Source: Strigamia acuminata
Lineage: Eukaryota > Arthropoda > Chilopoda > Geophilomorpha > Linotaeniidae
NCBI GenBank assembly: GCA_949358305.1
Contig: OX442314.1
Span: 13,633,060 to 13,697,059, forward strand
Length of the DNA stretch: 64,000 nucleotides
Direction of reading: 5' to 3'
Shown here: in pieces, positions 50,841 through 63,947 of the stretch
Numbering within the stretch: position 1 is the stretch's first letter
Layout: the number at the start of each line of letters is the position of its first letter
Notes under the pieces: model-generated
The model's database searches: none
What the model was told of the DNA's origin: nothing
Seen by the model: only the letters and a program-made list of their open reading frames with translations
Made by a program: the position numbers and the translations under genes

Positions 50841-53800
50841 AGGAAATTAATTGGAGAAAATTGTAGTGCAAGCTTCAACCCGCCTCAATAAAACTGAATG
50901 TTTGCGTTTTCTGCTTCAAAGGACACTGCTTCTAATCTCACTTGTCACCTGCAACGGTGGGCACACACAACACCTTGCAAGAGTCCACCTTGAGAAATTG
51001 GTCACGCAAAGGGGAGAATAACTGGTCACAACCAGATGGTCAAACATTTTCCCCAGGTGCAGTTCGAGTTAAACCGAGTTAAATCCATACTTTAAGAGAC
51101 AGGAGAGGAAATATATTTTCCACACAATCCTGCTCTCCACTTTCTCTGCATTGTTTACAATTCTCTCATAACTAGTTCCTGCAATAAAAGATAATAAAAA
51201 AAATGTAAAAAAAAAAATAAATAAAAATAAATAAATCTCAAAAACCAGTTCTTTTGTATTGCTTTTCAATCTATTGAAAAAAAAGGAAGCAATATTTCTT
51301 AACAACAAATATAGTCTATTAAAGGAGAGCTCATTGCAACCACTGGATATACTTCACTGTCAAGGAAAGTCACGTGAGGTTTTAATTTTATCTTAATTAC
51401 ATCACGCAAGTCTCATTCAACATTAAACCGAAATTTTTTATTCCATAATTTTGTATTTATATTTATATTTGTATCAATTTGCACGGCTTTTAAATCAGAT
51501 GGAAACGTTATTCCATAAATTACCTAAGAATAGATAATTAAAACCCCCTACTGTTCCACATTGCTGTGGCGCAGCAATATAAAATATAATCAAACATTGA
51601 TTGCATTCAATATTGATGCCTTTAAGTGACTTAAATGATTTTAGTTGTGATTTGCATCATGATTAATACAAAATCGTTTGGTGAATTGTATTAATCACGA
51701 TGCGAAACGTATCATACGAGCAACTAAAGTTACTTTATGCTTCAATATTGAATGCACTCAATTTTTGACATTCTATTTCATTACTTTTATATTTTGTCTA
51801 ATAAAAGAAACCCAGCAAGTACACTTATACGCGGTTACATGTCGTGGAGTACACGACTCGGTCTCTTTCTCTCTTGTTCTCAAAAAGTAAGTGAACCACA
51901 CTAGAAATTTGGAGTGTCGTCGACAACCGACGCTATGACAGAAAGAAAGATTTTGTGATTTTGCCATTGTAATAGTCTCGGTCAACAGCTAGGTAAGAAG
52001 TGATTATTGCAAGTGTGTTGGCCCAGAAGTCACCTCCGAATTATTATTATTTTTTATAACTTTGAAGTTGAATTCCGGTTCGTGAAATTTTCCTTTTCGA
52101 GCCGTGATCCCCGGCTAAGTTTTTCCTTCCTTCCACAAAGAGTTGGAAATAAAGCCAAATAACCCTAAAAGCTAACAATGCATGTTGAGGAAGTAAACAC
52201 ATTTTAACAACATGACGTGATGGTCAGTTGAGGTCCAATGGGATGATTATAATGTGCAGTCAACAACCAAGAATATACGCCACTCGGCGTACATAATAGC
52301 ACCATAATACACAGCTGATCAATTTATGGCTTGTGTGTATTTGGCCATAACGATTAGACAAGCTATTGTGATCGGGCAGAAGAGGGGCAAATTTATCACA
52401 GCGCTTTAACATTTTATGGATGAATGAAGCAGATAACATTAAAGTTGAAATTGCCGAAAATGAAAAATCCAACTTAATAAAACGAAATACCTCGCGCGTA
52501 CCAGTTAAAAAGTTAACTCAAAGATCAAATCACCAAATCCTGACAAGCTTCTTTCATTTCTGACGAGAAATATTACGTTTCAACACCAACCTTTATCAGC
52601 AATACAGAAAACACAACAGATTCCGATATCCAGACAATTTCGACGCCATCGTCCTTTATGAAGGCGAACAAAAGATGGACTTCAAGTCAACGCCAGCTTA
52701 CGCCACAAGCCCACAAATCGATATAAATATACTAGATATATCTCGCCAAATGGCGGCAGCACTCACGCTATTAAGCCTAAGTTTCGATTAAAGCGAGAAA
52801 TCGCGACGTGGTAAACTCGAGTGACGCCATCTTTTATATTTGGCTCGTCAATTCAGCCAGTTATGATTGTGACACATCTTAGCCATGTTATTTTCTCTCG
52901 GCGTAACGATGCTTCTCGTTTCCCCACTCACATCATTAAGAAGGACTTTGTGAGCAGTCTCTGGAGAGAAAAGAGCGAGCAACAGAGAATTGCTTATTTG
53001 GTTCGGTCAAAGCCGAGAAAGACCCCGACGCCTCTGTCTGCTGCTAGACAACATTGATCGTCACCTTTTGGCTCGTGGCCTAAGCGCAGAGTATCTTTCC
53101 ATGTCGTCTGATTTTCCTCGCTTGATGCATCGCAAACACATACACCTACCGCCTCAATTTCGTTCTTTTTTTCTGCCTCGTCTCGTCTTTCTGCCATTCA
53201 TCAATACAAAACGATTCAAACACACAATGAAACAACAAAAACAAAACAATCCAACGATCCCACGTCCATCAACTATCCGCAAATGTGATTTTTCAACTTC
53301 CGAGTATTCTGAGCATTTTAACCAAGACACCTCTCGAGCTCACGACCAAGAACAATCGATCAGCAATCTCATCAATTCCTCACTGTTCCATTAACCCATC
53401 AACTTCTTCACACTCAAACAAAAGTGTGACCTCTTTCAGTTGGAGGAGGGCATCCAACAAAACAGCAATGACTCCCATTGGCCAATGAAGGATCTCGAGG
53501 GCGCATTCGACACAGATAAGTAAAAGGTCCTGTTCTAGAGCTTCTGCTGTGATTCCATTTCTTTTGAGGTCGTTCTCTGCAAATGGGACTACACGACACC
53601 AGACAGCAGTAAAAGTGTTTTTTTTTTTTTTCTTTCTTTCTTTTTTAAAAAACACTAACTTGTGACACCAAACAACATTGTTTTCCTTTCTTTTTCTTTT
53701 CTTTTTCGTCTCCTTGTATCCAGAAAGAAAAATCTCGTTGCAACTTTATTGTAGGAGGATAAATGTTCATTTAATAGGTCGATCGAAATGTTGATGTTTG

Positions 53801-54999
53801 TACCATTTGCTTCGTGCCATGTCGCGTCGAAAATAAACATTATTTATCACGTAGCATCACATAAAATGCACGAGGAGAAAAAATTGTCGCAATTCCCTCG
53901 AAATGTAAAAATGAATAGAACTTCTCGAATAGGTTTCGGGTAAAAAGCCAGCAATAAAATTCATTCTATACATATAAATGCGGGCTCGCTGCCATTTGGA
54001 TCAAATTTCAAACTTCATTTTCCATCTCAAGGACTCGAAGAAATCTAGTACTTGGCACAGCATGGCGGCCAATCTTGCTCCCTTTTCGATAACATACACA
54101 CACGAATAAAAAAAAAAGAAGAAATAATATCGAGATTTAGCTAACCATTCGGTAGAATGAATAGTAATCAATAGATCAATCTCGCCCCCTTTTCATCTTC
54201 GATGAAATCTCGAGTCTACCGTGAAATGCATTCAAACGGAAATGACAAAGGAAAGGAACAAAAAAGAAGAATATGAGTGCTGTGTCTAAGTTTATATTGG
54301 TACTAAAAACGGAAAGAAATCGGCCACAAAAATATTAAAGTGCGTCAGCTGCTGCCTTTCTGCGCCAACTTTCCACTTGGCCAGATATTTTCTTCTTCAC
54401 TTTTTTTCATCATCCATTGCTATTCTTGCAAATGTTCGGCAGCAAAAACGAGACAATTCTGTTTGTTGCTGCGTTTTGCCGTGCGAACCAAGCATTATCT
54501 CAAAGAAATTGGTGTGTACGAAACCAAAGGCAAACGACACTAATTCTCTTCGTTAGATGGTTTTTGCTGGGCGGATTTGACGTAATTTATGTCACGTTTC
54601 GTCCTATGGTTACATAGACGTGGCAATTTAAAGTTTGCTTCTTCAAATAAAACTCCCTCCTCAATCAACCTTCTAACCATGTCATGTCACATAAAACAAA
54701 ATCAGAAGCAGGCTGCCAATCTTCTCTCATTTCATAGTTAGATTGGCAGCCATTATTGCGCCAGTCAAGATTGGCTTTGTGCACTGAATTATTACTGACA
54801 TACATACGTTACGTTCAATGAGAAGTGATCTCCTGAGGTCACCTAAGAAATTCTTAGTAATTTATTATTAAATGAAAAATGCTTCGCCACAACTCAAAGA
54901 AACACATTAAAAATCTTAACAACAACGAAAATTAATAAATATAAAAAAATAAAAAATAAATGTATTTACGGGTAACAATACGATATGTTTAGCATTTCA

Positions 55000-55520
55000 C
55001 GAAATTAAATATATTAATTGTACATTAAATAATGCATTCGTATTTTCAGATTATATTGGGAATGCATTTTAAAAATGTATTATCATTTGCAAACCAACAC
55101 ATAGCATGCAAAAAGATATTACAAAATGCATTCTCGTGAAAACCCAATGCATTTCACAATACATCAAGGGGTTTCAAAAATGACACGCTGAAGGCGCTGA
55201 AGTGATTGTTCCAATAATCACAATCACTGCATTATTGAGAACCCACACCAGCTCCAAGTGATTATTCTGCATTTGTTTAATAATTTACAACCGACTCTCT
55301 TTTCCTTAGTTTAAGCATTCTTCAGCACTAAAAACTCCTTTTCAGATGACTATAAATAAGCGCTGAAGTGATTATTCATGTGATTGGTCCGTGATAATCA
55401 CTTCAGCGCAATAATCGTCACAATCGTAATAATCACTTCAGCGTGTCATTTATGAAACCCCTTATTTCAATAAATGGCAATATAATTTCAATGTATTTTT
55501 GAACCATATGGGAACGACCG
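55000..55520 (+). repeat. Dispersed repeat family, copy 3, split by the 55166-55463 element
   Basis: The left part contains TTGGGAATGCATTTTAAAA, GTATTATCATTTGCAAACC and ATTACAAAATGCATTCTC. After the inserted element the repeat resumes with GGCAATATAATTTCAATGTA and ends in TTTTTGAACCATATGGG. The same words occur in the same order at 40.4 kb and in reverse complement at 50.1 kb. No coding capacity is seen. Confidence 0.65.
55166..55463. mobile_element. 298-bp non-autonomous element with terminal inverted repeats (MITE-like)
   Basis: The ends are AAGGGGTTTCAAAAATGACA and, inverted, AAGGGGTTTCATAAATGACA, both followed by CGCTGAAG. The word GCGCTGAAGTGATTAT recurs near both ends and forms an internal 16-bp perfect hairpin (55360-55375 with 55394-55409). 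No open frame for a transposase is present, so movement would need a partner element. A related copy occurs at 38642. The flanks ATTTCACAATACAT (left) and ATTTCAATAAAT (right) are similar and may be a degraded target duplication. The superfamily is not assigned. Confidence 0.75.
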
Positions 55521-55594
55521 GTTATCCGAGTAGCAATGATCGATTCTCTATCGATTTTCAACCCTTTTTTAAATCATATTTTTGTTTTCATGTA

Positions 55595-55684
55595 CAGTAG
55601 AATATCCTAATATCCGATTACGCGAACAAATCGATTTAGGAACACCTATGTTCCCAATTAGTTTGGTTAACCGACGTTCTACGA
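55595..55684. mobile_element. 90-bp relic resembling a pogo/Tigger-type inverted-repeat element
   Basis: The left end CAGTAGAATATCC, a following ATCCGATTACGCGAAC and the right end GGTTAACCGACGTTCTACGA resemble the CAGTAGAA..TATCCG ends of pogo/Tigger elements, as I recall them. TA lies on both sides (55593-55594 and 55685-55686). The centre contains a small hairpin GGAACACCTATGTTCC. There is no room for a transposase; it looks like two fused ends. Confidence 0.45.
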
Positions 55685-58600
55685 TACGAAAATGAATGGC
55701 ATTCAAATGTATTATTTAAATCGGCAAAAAAAACAACACCAAACTGACCCATTATAGTGGATCCTGTTTCCTTCTTACCCATTACTTGCCTGTCGTTACG
55801 AACTCTAGTTACGAGCATGATTTCTGCAAATGCCATTCACTCCCAATTTGGATTCGGCTTCCCCGCATAATCGGCCGCTCACCGCCCATTACTGTCATTT
55901 TAACGTCACTTCAATCATCCCTGGTCGCAATCAAGATGGAAAAAAAATGACTACAGTTCTATCTTGGATTCCACACACATCCACACGTTCACATACAACC
56001 ATCCAAATTCCTCAGCGCTAGGTATATCCCAGCACAGTTTATTACGCCAATGCCAACCAAGTCTTTCCCCAACATAAACTTGAATGAGAAAACTTAAAGA
56101 CAGCACTTGGTTTCGCTGACATATCGAGCTTGTCATAAAATGCCGTGACGACAGAGTGATAGATCACTACCACTAAGTCAACATAAAAAAAAATAAAAAT
56201 TTACGAGGCAAAACCATGACACACAAAAACAGAAATAAAAAAATATATCCAAATAAATAAAACATCACGAGACAGAAAAAGCTGTCACTCACAGCAAAAC
56301 CTCGCTTGACTCTTGTTTATGCCAGTCCAAATCATGTCAAGAATAATCCAGACGAAAATTCCATTTATTCCATTTATTTAAAATAATACGGCTCATTTAA
56401 AAGCGTTTCCAAACATCTCGTTAACAAACCAACAATAAATACTTTCGGCCGCCCGTTGCTTTTGTTTTTTTGTTGACAGTTTGTTTTTGCGTAGCACTTG
56501 ATTAAGTGGCGACGTCTCTCCATGTGTCACCAAACGTCAAGAATTCGGCAATCGCAAAGCGCAAGAGAACAGGTTTGCATCGGCTAAAGGCAACAGCTAA
56601 AGAAAGGCCCATATATCTCCAGGTGCGGCAAGTCATTCCGGGAGAGAGGATTTACGACTGGCTAATGATATCAGGATGCATTCCAGCGTCCCTTTCTTTA
56701 GCTTTTCGCCAAAGGAATATCGAGAAATACAATATTATGCAAAGCACGCCTGATAAATAAAAGTACGGGCCTGCAACGGCGCTCCATAAGCAGTTTTAAC
56801 GAGTACAAATAAATCAAACAAACTAACTGCAGATAAACTTAGGTATTTGCCTATTGAAATGTAACCCTGTGGAATAAGAAACACTGAAGCAAATGTCTGT
56901 TGCCTGTCTGACTGTCGCAAGACTCCATTAGACTGTCTGCCTTCTACGGAAGTCTTAATATCATTTTTCATCATTTCATCTTCTGCCATCAATTTTTCCT
57001 CCAATAATTTATTAAATTGAAAGATGAAGACTGTAATAAAATATTGCAGTTAAAGAAATTTTTTTTTTTATATTTTATTTTTTCTGCATCTATTTTATTT
57101 TGACCTACTTTTTAATAGTTTAATCAATCATATTTTCAGGCCCATTTTCAAACATTAAATAATTGATTACAGCAAAAAATCAAATCTCTACATCCTTTCC
57201 TGCTCATTATGCGCCTCATCTACTGTCTGAATTACCCCAGCTGTCAATCAACTATTATAAATAAACGATTTCCAATTGATTTCAAAAATTAAAAATTAAA
57301 AATAAAAAATCATCCAAATATCTTTAAGCCAAACCCTCAAGGTTTTTCTCAGGCTTTACTTTGATATCTTCACTTCACATCCCCCTCCCCAACTTTTTAA
57401 AAAAAATTTCTTCAAGAACACAATTAGTAATTCTAGATTTACTACGAGATTATACCTCATTATTAGTATAACTACAACCCGAACTTGATACTTTATATTT
57501 CCTTTCTATCGATAACAAAAAAACCAGCAACTTTAACACAAAAAAACCATCTTCAAAAAAAACCGCAATACATGTATTTTCGAATTCCTTGATTACTCTT
57601 ACTCGGCACTTTTATTCTACCCCCACAACACAACCGAGTGTAGGTTGTGCGCGCTTGTAATCATTTGTCGCTCCCTTCTTATCCCCGTACAAAAGAGGAG
57701 GCTTTTGCAGTCGCACAAAGAAAAAGAGGCCAACCTTACATTCCAGCACACAAAAACACATTTCAAATTTTTTTTCACTCTCCCCATCAGAGTCAGCTGC
57801 AAAGCGCTCACGAAATTTGTTCTTCAAGCACAACGACTCAATAATCGTAAATTAAGCCTAAGCTGCTTTGCAGGACGTCTACTACGGCGTGGACAATATT
57901 TTTTTTTTCTTTTCAAATTTACTTTTCACTCCCGTCTTGTCCCCCTCGTCTGACCGATTAATTGACTGTACCAATCAAACAAAAACAAACCCAAAAAAAA
58001 ATATTTTTTTAAATGAAATAAACTGCTGTAGAGATTAAAGATTAAAAGGGCGACAAACACAAATTTTTCCAGGTGAAGTTTTATGGTTCTTTGATTAGTC
58101 CTTCACACCCTCGGCTAATAAACGTTCGTAGGATAAGGTTCGCGACCTTTAGTGGCCCTAGTCCTACAATTTACACCCATGCCAAGACATCTTAGAAAAA
58201 TTTATGGCACTCGTCTTATACCTTGCACAGGTGCAGTCCAATAGATTTACAAGCTCCACCCACATAATCTTCCCATCTGGTGGGACAGAGTTAAAAAGAA
58301 AATTGACATCAAATTGGGCAGAACCGAACGAAGAAACTGAAAAATACACAGTAGCCCAACCCATTTCCCAATTGGTTTAAAAACATGTTGCGAACAAGCT
58401 TCCTAGTGCTAACCACCTCGTGTTTTGACTGGCATAAACCTAATTGAATAGTAACAGGCAGGAAACAGAGATAAGTTCAGATAAGCTGATTACAATCTTT
58501 CTACAGTTTTTATTATGCACCTGTAAATTTACAGCAAAAAAATTAATATTGAATGGCCATCTCTTTGGAAAATAATAATAAAAAAAAGAAACTTTTTATT

Positions 58601-59045
58601 ATTTTCAAGTGTGCCATTTGCCATATTAAATGCTGAATATTTAATGACCATTTAATATGATTGAATCAATAAATTGTATCGATTGAGGATGTGCTAAGCT
58701 CGATTTAAAAAGAAAAATTCTAAATTTAAATTTTATTCATGTTAAATTATTAAAGAGAGTTAAATTTACATTTACGAAGTTCCGTGAAACAATTTTGTGG
58801 AATCAGCTGAAATAAGTAATACACATTAAAATTGAAAACAAACAACCCCGCCCTTTTTCCTTCCATAAAATTCCAATAAAAATAAAATTCCCTAGCACAG
58901 TCAACAATTTAACGTCCACACTTGTTTGCTTTGGTTATGAATGGCTTTGTGAACGAGGAATATTCATCGAGGATTTTGACCACGTAAACAAAAACAAGAA
59001 AAATTCCTCACTAAATGAAGACACAAAATTAATTCACATAAATAA

Positions 59046-59084
59046 TTTTTTTTTTTTTAATTAAAAAAAAAAAAAAAAAAAAAA
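59046..59084. repeat. T13-AATT-A22 palindromic run
   Basis: Thirteen T, then AATT, then 22 A, giving a 30-bp perfect palindrome able to form a cruciform or hairpin. Confidence 0.85.
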
Positions 59085-62000
59085 TTACAGCTGTCACTTA
59101 GAGATAGAGAAAAGTTTCCAAGTGTCCACTGAACATAAAGAGAATTACTATCATGCAAAAGCAAAGTCGTAAAAGTCATTTTAGACTGTAAAGAGTTGAT
59201 GGCAGCAGCCGAGTAGGAGAAACGAGAGTGGGGAGAAACATTTGTGAATCTCGTTTTCATTAAGGCATCGCCCATTGGCCTTTTGATTTATGAATAATTG
59301 ATGATGCAGCAATATATAACTTGTGTCCATTATACATGGATAGACCCTTTTTAACCATTCACCTTTAACAAACCTTTATATTTTATGAGGTCAGCAATAG
59401 GCTTGTGATTATAATTTAACATCTGCTACAACACAACACCGAGAACACAAACTATATGTAAATAATGAATAATAAAAAAATTTCCATCAACATTAATTTT
59501 CACTGGATTTATTTTCAGTTCCTGAGGAAAAAAAAATCATGAAGTATTTATTTAATGATAGGATAGGCATGACGTATCCGCCATTTTTGAGAATTTATTA
59601 AACTTTTTTTTTTTTTGATAGGAAGAAATATACTGAAATATCTTAATTACAGTATAGGCAAAAAAAATTTATTATCCATAAATATAAAGTAAAAAAAAAA
59701 TCTCATCATTAATTTAATCTTTTTTATAACCCCAAATGAAATTATATATATAAATTTCCTTTTAATGCTTTAATAATTTCAATTTCGTGTCATTTTAAAT
59801 TTCTTTTCAAATTTCCATAATTCAATATATATTTTAATTATAGAAAGGAATAAGATTTTATAATTAATTCAGTTTTTTTTTTATTGAAAAATAAAAAAGA
59901 ATGTTAAAAAAAAAAAGAAAAAAGTTTATTTTATTACAACTCCGGGCTTAAAACAAAAACAGCAATAAATTTTTACTGGAAAAATAATATCACAGGAAAA
60001 AGGAGGAGAGTGTGGCGGAGCCTAAATACAGAAAATATCTGCCAAAGGCGGCTTAATACTATCTGCAAAGTTTGAACAATTTTCAAAGAAAATAAAGAAA
60101 ACATAATAACATTCACGCCTGGTTTACAATCTTGCACGCGACATTAAGTGTACCTTAGTCGGCCGCATTTCTTGCCTTAATAGGCCTAAAGCAAATTATG
60201 AACATATTTGGATGTCACATTTCTTTTTATTACTTGAAAACAATCAATTTGCGTCAGAAATGAATTCCCTACTCGTATAAAAAACCCACAAAACCGCTTT
60301 CCACTTCTCTATCAACCAATTTGAATGTATAAAAGCAAATCACAAACACAACTCGCACATTATTAGTTCGCCACCGCAATCGAAAAACAAAAAAGCAAAA
60401 ATAAAAATTTACTTTTGTGTCCTCTCATCAACAAAAAAAATAAAAAATAAAATAAAAAAACCTTAAACATCATTCACTTCCTTTCATCTTTCATCCAAAA
60501 AAATAGATAGATAAAAAAAAAAATTTAAAAAAAAAACCAAAACCACCAAGTAGCCATTAACAGTTGATTTCTCTGTTGACAGCTCATCTATTTCTTACAT
60601 CTTGGCACTCCACTCACCACCCCACACAAATCCAAGAGCGACATACAAAATGCAAGCAGCCACAATCACTTCATTTGCAAGCCCTACACTTTCCGTCCCA
60701 TTTACAAACTCAAACATAAAAAAACCTTAAAAATCCCTAAAAAAAACCCTATATTTTTCCGCTTCTCTCTTTTATGTATCTGCAATGTAATGCTAATTGC
60801 GAAGGACATTTTCCACACCGGATAGAAATACACATGCGTGACAAACGTCCAAAAAATACACACGAAAAAAAATATACAAAGGAAATAAAAAAAATTCTCT
60901 GATGGCTCTTTTCCTTGAGCAGGAAATAAAAAAAAGAAATGAGTGAATGAGTGACATAGGAGAGCAATAAGACACCTTTGAATCGGGTGTAAAAGAAGCC
61001 GCTTAAGCGTGGAGGCAGCAAAGTGTTGTTTTATGGATCAGCGACACACAACCAAAATAATCAACTGACAAACCCAAACCGCCCCGTCTTGGCATTCTTG
61101 GCAACTGAAAATGTTCCTTTCTTTTCTCTTCACTCTACCGACTCTAAACTCGTTGAAATCGCATTCCCGTTTCCACAACGTTCACTGAACATATTTTTCG
61201 CATCCTAGCGATCTAGAAACAACCGCGTCCCTTCTGGCATATCACCAACAAAACAAAATTCCTCTACAGACATATTTCACTTTAAAAATAAAAATTTCAC
61301 ATGAAAGAAAAAGGAAAAGGAAAAGAAAAAGAAAATTATCTGTGCACACTACATTATCTCTTATCCTCAACCAGAAATGCAATACCGTTCTATTTTCTCT
61401 ACAGGTATGCCATTCATCATCAAACCCCCTAACATGCTTCTATTTTTAGATACAGATCTTGCAGATAATAACTGCCTTCATATTAAGGCTGTAGTTTAAT
61501 TTATTTTCAACAAACTTTTAAGTCACAAACATTTTTTTCACTCCAAAATACAAACTTTTTCGCATTTCGTGCTAATCGAAAATGCTGCAAATTCAATTCT
61601 ATTTAAGGTAGATTTTCTGGGTCAGGTCGCCACCAGGAGAAACAAAAAAAAAATCGAAATACACTTTCTTACGTGTGTCAAGTTGACGTAATATTTCAGA
61701 ATTCATCACGAACATTTTTAAAATTAATTTGTACTCAATTTAATTGTCAGAAGACTTGGAACCAAGACTTGTGTCGTGGATGATGAAGCAATAGTTGTGT
61801 TCAATTCTTGAAAAGAAAAGTGAGAAATGGCCCTCTTGAAAATGGTCCTTAGAATTCCGTTTCGAAGTTAAAAATGTCGAAGAAACAACCCGACATTCCG
61901 AATTTTCGAAAAAATGAAATTCGAAGAAGTGATGGGATACCTTTCCATCCTTTAAAAAAATGTGACTTTCGAATTACCGCATCAATGTATTAATTTCTTT

Positions 62001-63207
62001 GCTGCTAATAGAATATAGAATATATAAAGTGACTAAATCGAGATCGAGTCATTTTCCAAGGCTGACTTTCTTTAATTACGACGCAAAAAGCAGCACATCC
62101 ACCTTCTAAAAAGGAATTGAACGCACATTTTGTGTTTTATTTCATGTCTGAATACATATATATTGAGAAACCGGTGGAGCAAAATACAAGAAATCAATAT
62201 TCAATATTTTTAAACAAAAACTCGATATTAAAACGATATTCAAAACGATGTGAATCAATACGAGGAATTAAAACGAGACAAGCGACGTTAAATAAAATTA
62301 TGGTTTAATTTCCACATTAATACGGAAAATAACCAAAGTAAAAACCGACCTTCATGTTTCTCTTGTTGTTCTTTAAACGTGCAATTCTGTGTCCGAAAAA
62401 AAAATGCATACAAAAATAGAACCCAAATCCATCTAAACTTGCATCAACACTCAACAGACCAACTTATATAGATTTTAGAACATTTCTTCCAATAATTTTG
62501 GAATTAAACATTTATCATCCCAAAGCTTTAGTTTGCCACCCTAGCCAAGTGATGAAGTATTTTTGCCAGCAGCTAAACAGGAATTTTCGATCTCCCACCT
62601 CCATTTTTCTTTTATCCCCCCCATTCATCATCAAATTGTCCCCGCACTTTTGGTTTCCACTTGTGTATTCGGACTCATCCATCTCCCTTATTCTACATAC
62701 ACAGGGCGAGCCAAAGACCACGAACGGTTTCGTTTTTTGAATAACTTTTTTATTTACCTTTAACCATTTTGTAAAGAAGAGTTGGGAAATTAGTTATGGA
62801 AAAATTCACGACCAAACAGCGACCACAAACTGTAAAATTAAAAAAACAATTAAAAATAAAAAAATTATTCAAAAAACAAAACCGTCCGTGACTTTTGACT
62901 AGAATTTGCACTTGCATTTGATTGGAGACTTGCATGGCCCATCGAGGCTCAAATCGATGAGAAAATGAAAAGCAAGACGACTGCAAAATTTGGCAACCAT
63001 TTCCTAAACACCAAAACGCAAAAGAAGCTTGGCACGTTCAAACAAGCCAATTGGGTTTGGGTTCGCTCGACCGAGACAAGCGTTCAACTTGCTTGTAATC
63101 AGCGTAGTAAGGTAGCTTGAGCCTATTTAGTGCTTGACAAAATCCTGCTCAAGTCTATGAAGAGGATGAGCAACGCCGAATTGATGCTTGAACGCTTGTA
63201 GGTGCAA

Positions 63208-63240
<33 letters not shown>
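63208..63240. repeat. GA dinucleotide microsatellite
   Basis: About thirteen GA units. Such tracts also bind GAGA-factor-type proteins in insects (known), but nothing else marks a promoter here. Confidence 0.85.
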
Positions 63241-63246
<6 letters not shown>

Positions 63247-63803
63247 GGATAAAGCATCTCGCAAATCTTGGACTGTAATTGAACTGGAGTCCAATCGAGC
63301 GAAAGGACTCCTCGAGTTCACAACTGCATTGCCGCCAACCCTCGTTACTGAAAGGAGTAACCACACTACCATGGACAGACCGATGCACTAACAAGCCTAA
63401 TGAAAACCGACACTACTGCAACAGGACTGCGCATCAAACTGGACGTTCCCGTAGGCAGCCAATTAGTGATAAGCAACGCACCAAAAGAATCCAGAAATTG
63501 AACCCCTCATTATACCGAACCACAACCAACAAAAATCCGCAAAAACTTTTCTTTCTTTCTTTTTTTCTTCTAAATTCAAACAAAGTGACACCAATTATTT
63601 CTCGATCAACCGACATGTTTAAAAAAGTAAAACATTTTTCTAAATGAACTTGCAACTGCCGAAGAAAAAAAAATCCCACTTCAAAGCGCCCTCTGCCATA
63701 AGATATCAAATTTATACGACAGCAAGCAAATGGCATTTTCAGTCGGCGAAATGCAACAAGGAGGAGCGGACACTTTGATTACCAACTTTATAGTCGCGTT
63801 TAA

Positions 63804-63947
63804 ATCACCTGTCCATCTTACAACGCTATATATTTGACCGAAGAACCAATGAACGCAGCTGCAGTCCGCGTGGCCATTGCTTTTCCTAAGGGCCCCTTCC
63901 ACGACTTAGATAAGCGCAGTCCAGGCGACGAGGCGGCCCAAAACTGA
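63804..63947 (+). other. Short GC-richer open frame near the right edge
   Basis: A 47-codon frame follows TAA at 63801 and ends at TGA (63945-63947). From an internal ATG at 63849 it reads MNAAAVRVAIAFPKGP and ends DEAAQN, with GC-ending codons and many RNY codons. It has no clear acceptor or Kozak support and no recognised product, so it could equally be chance in a GC-richer patch. Confidence 0.12.
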
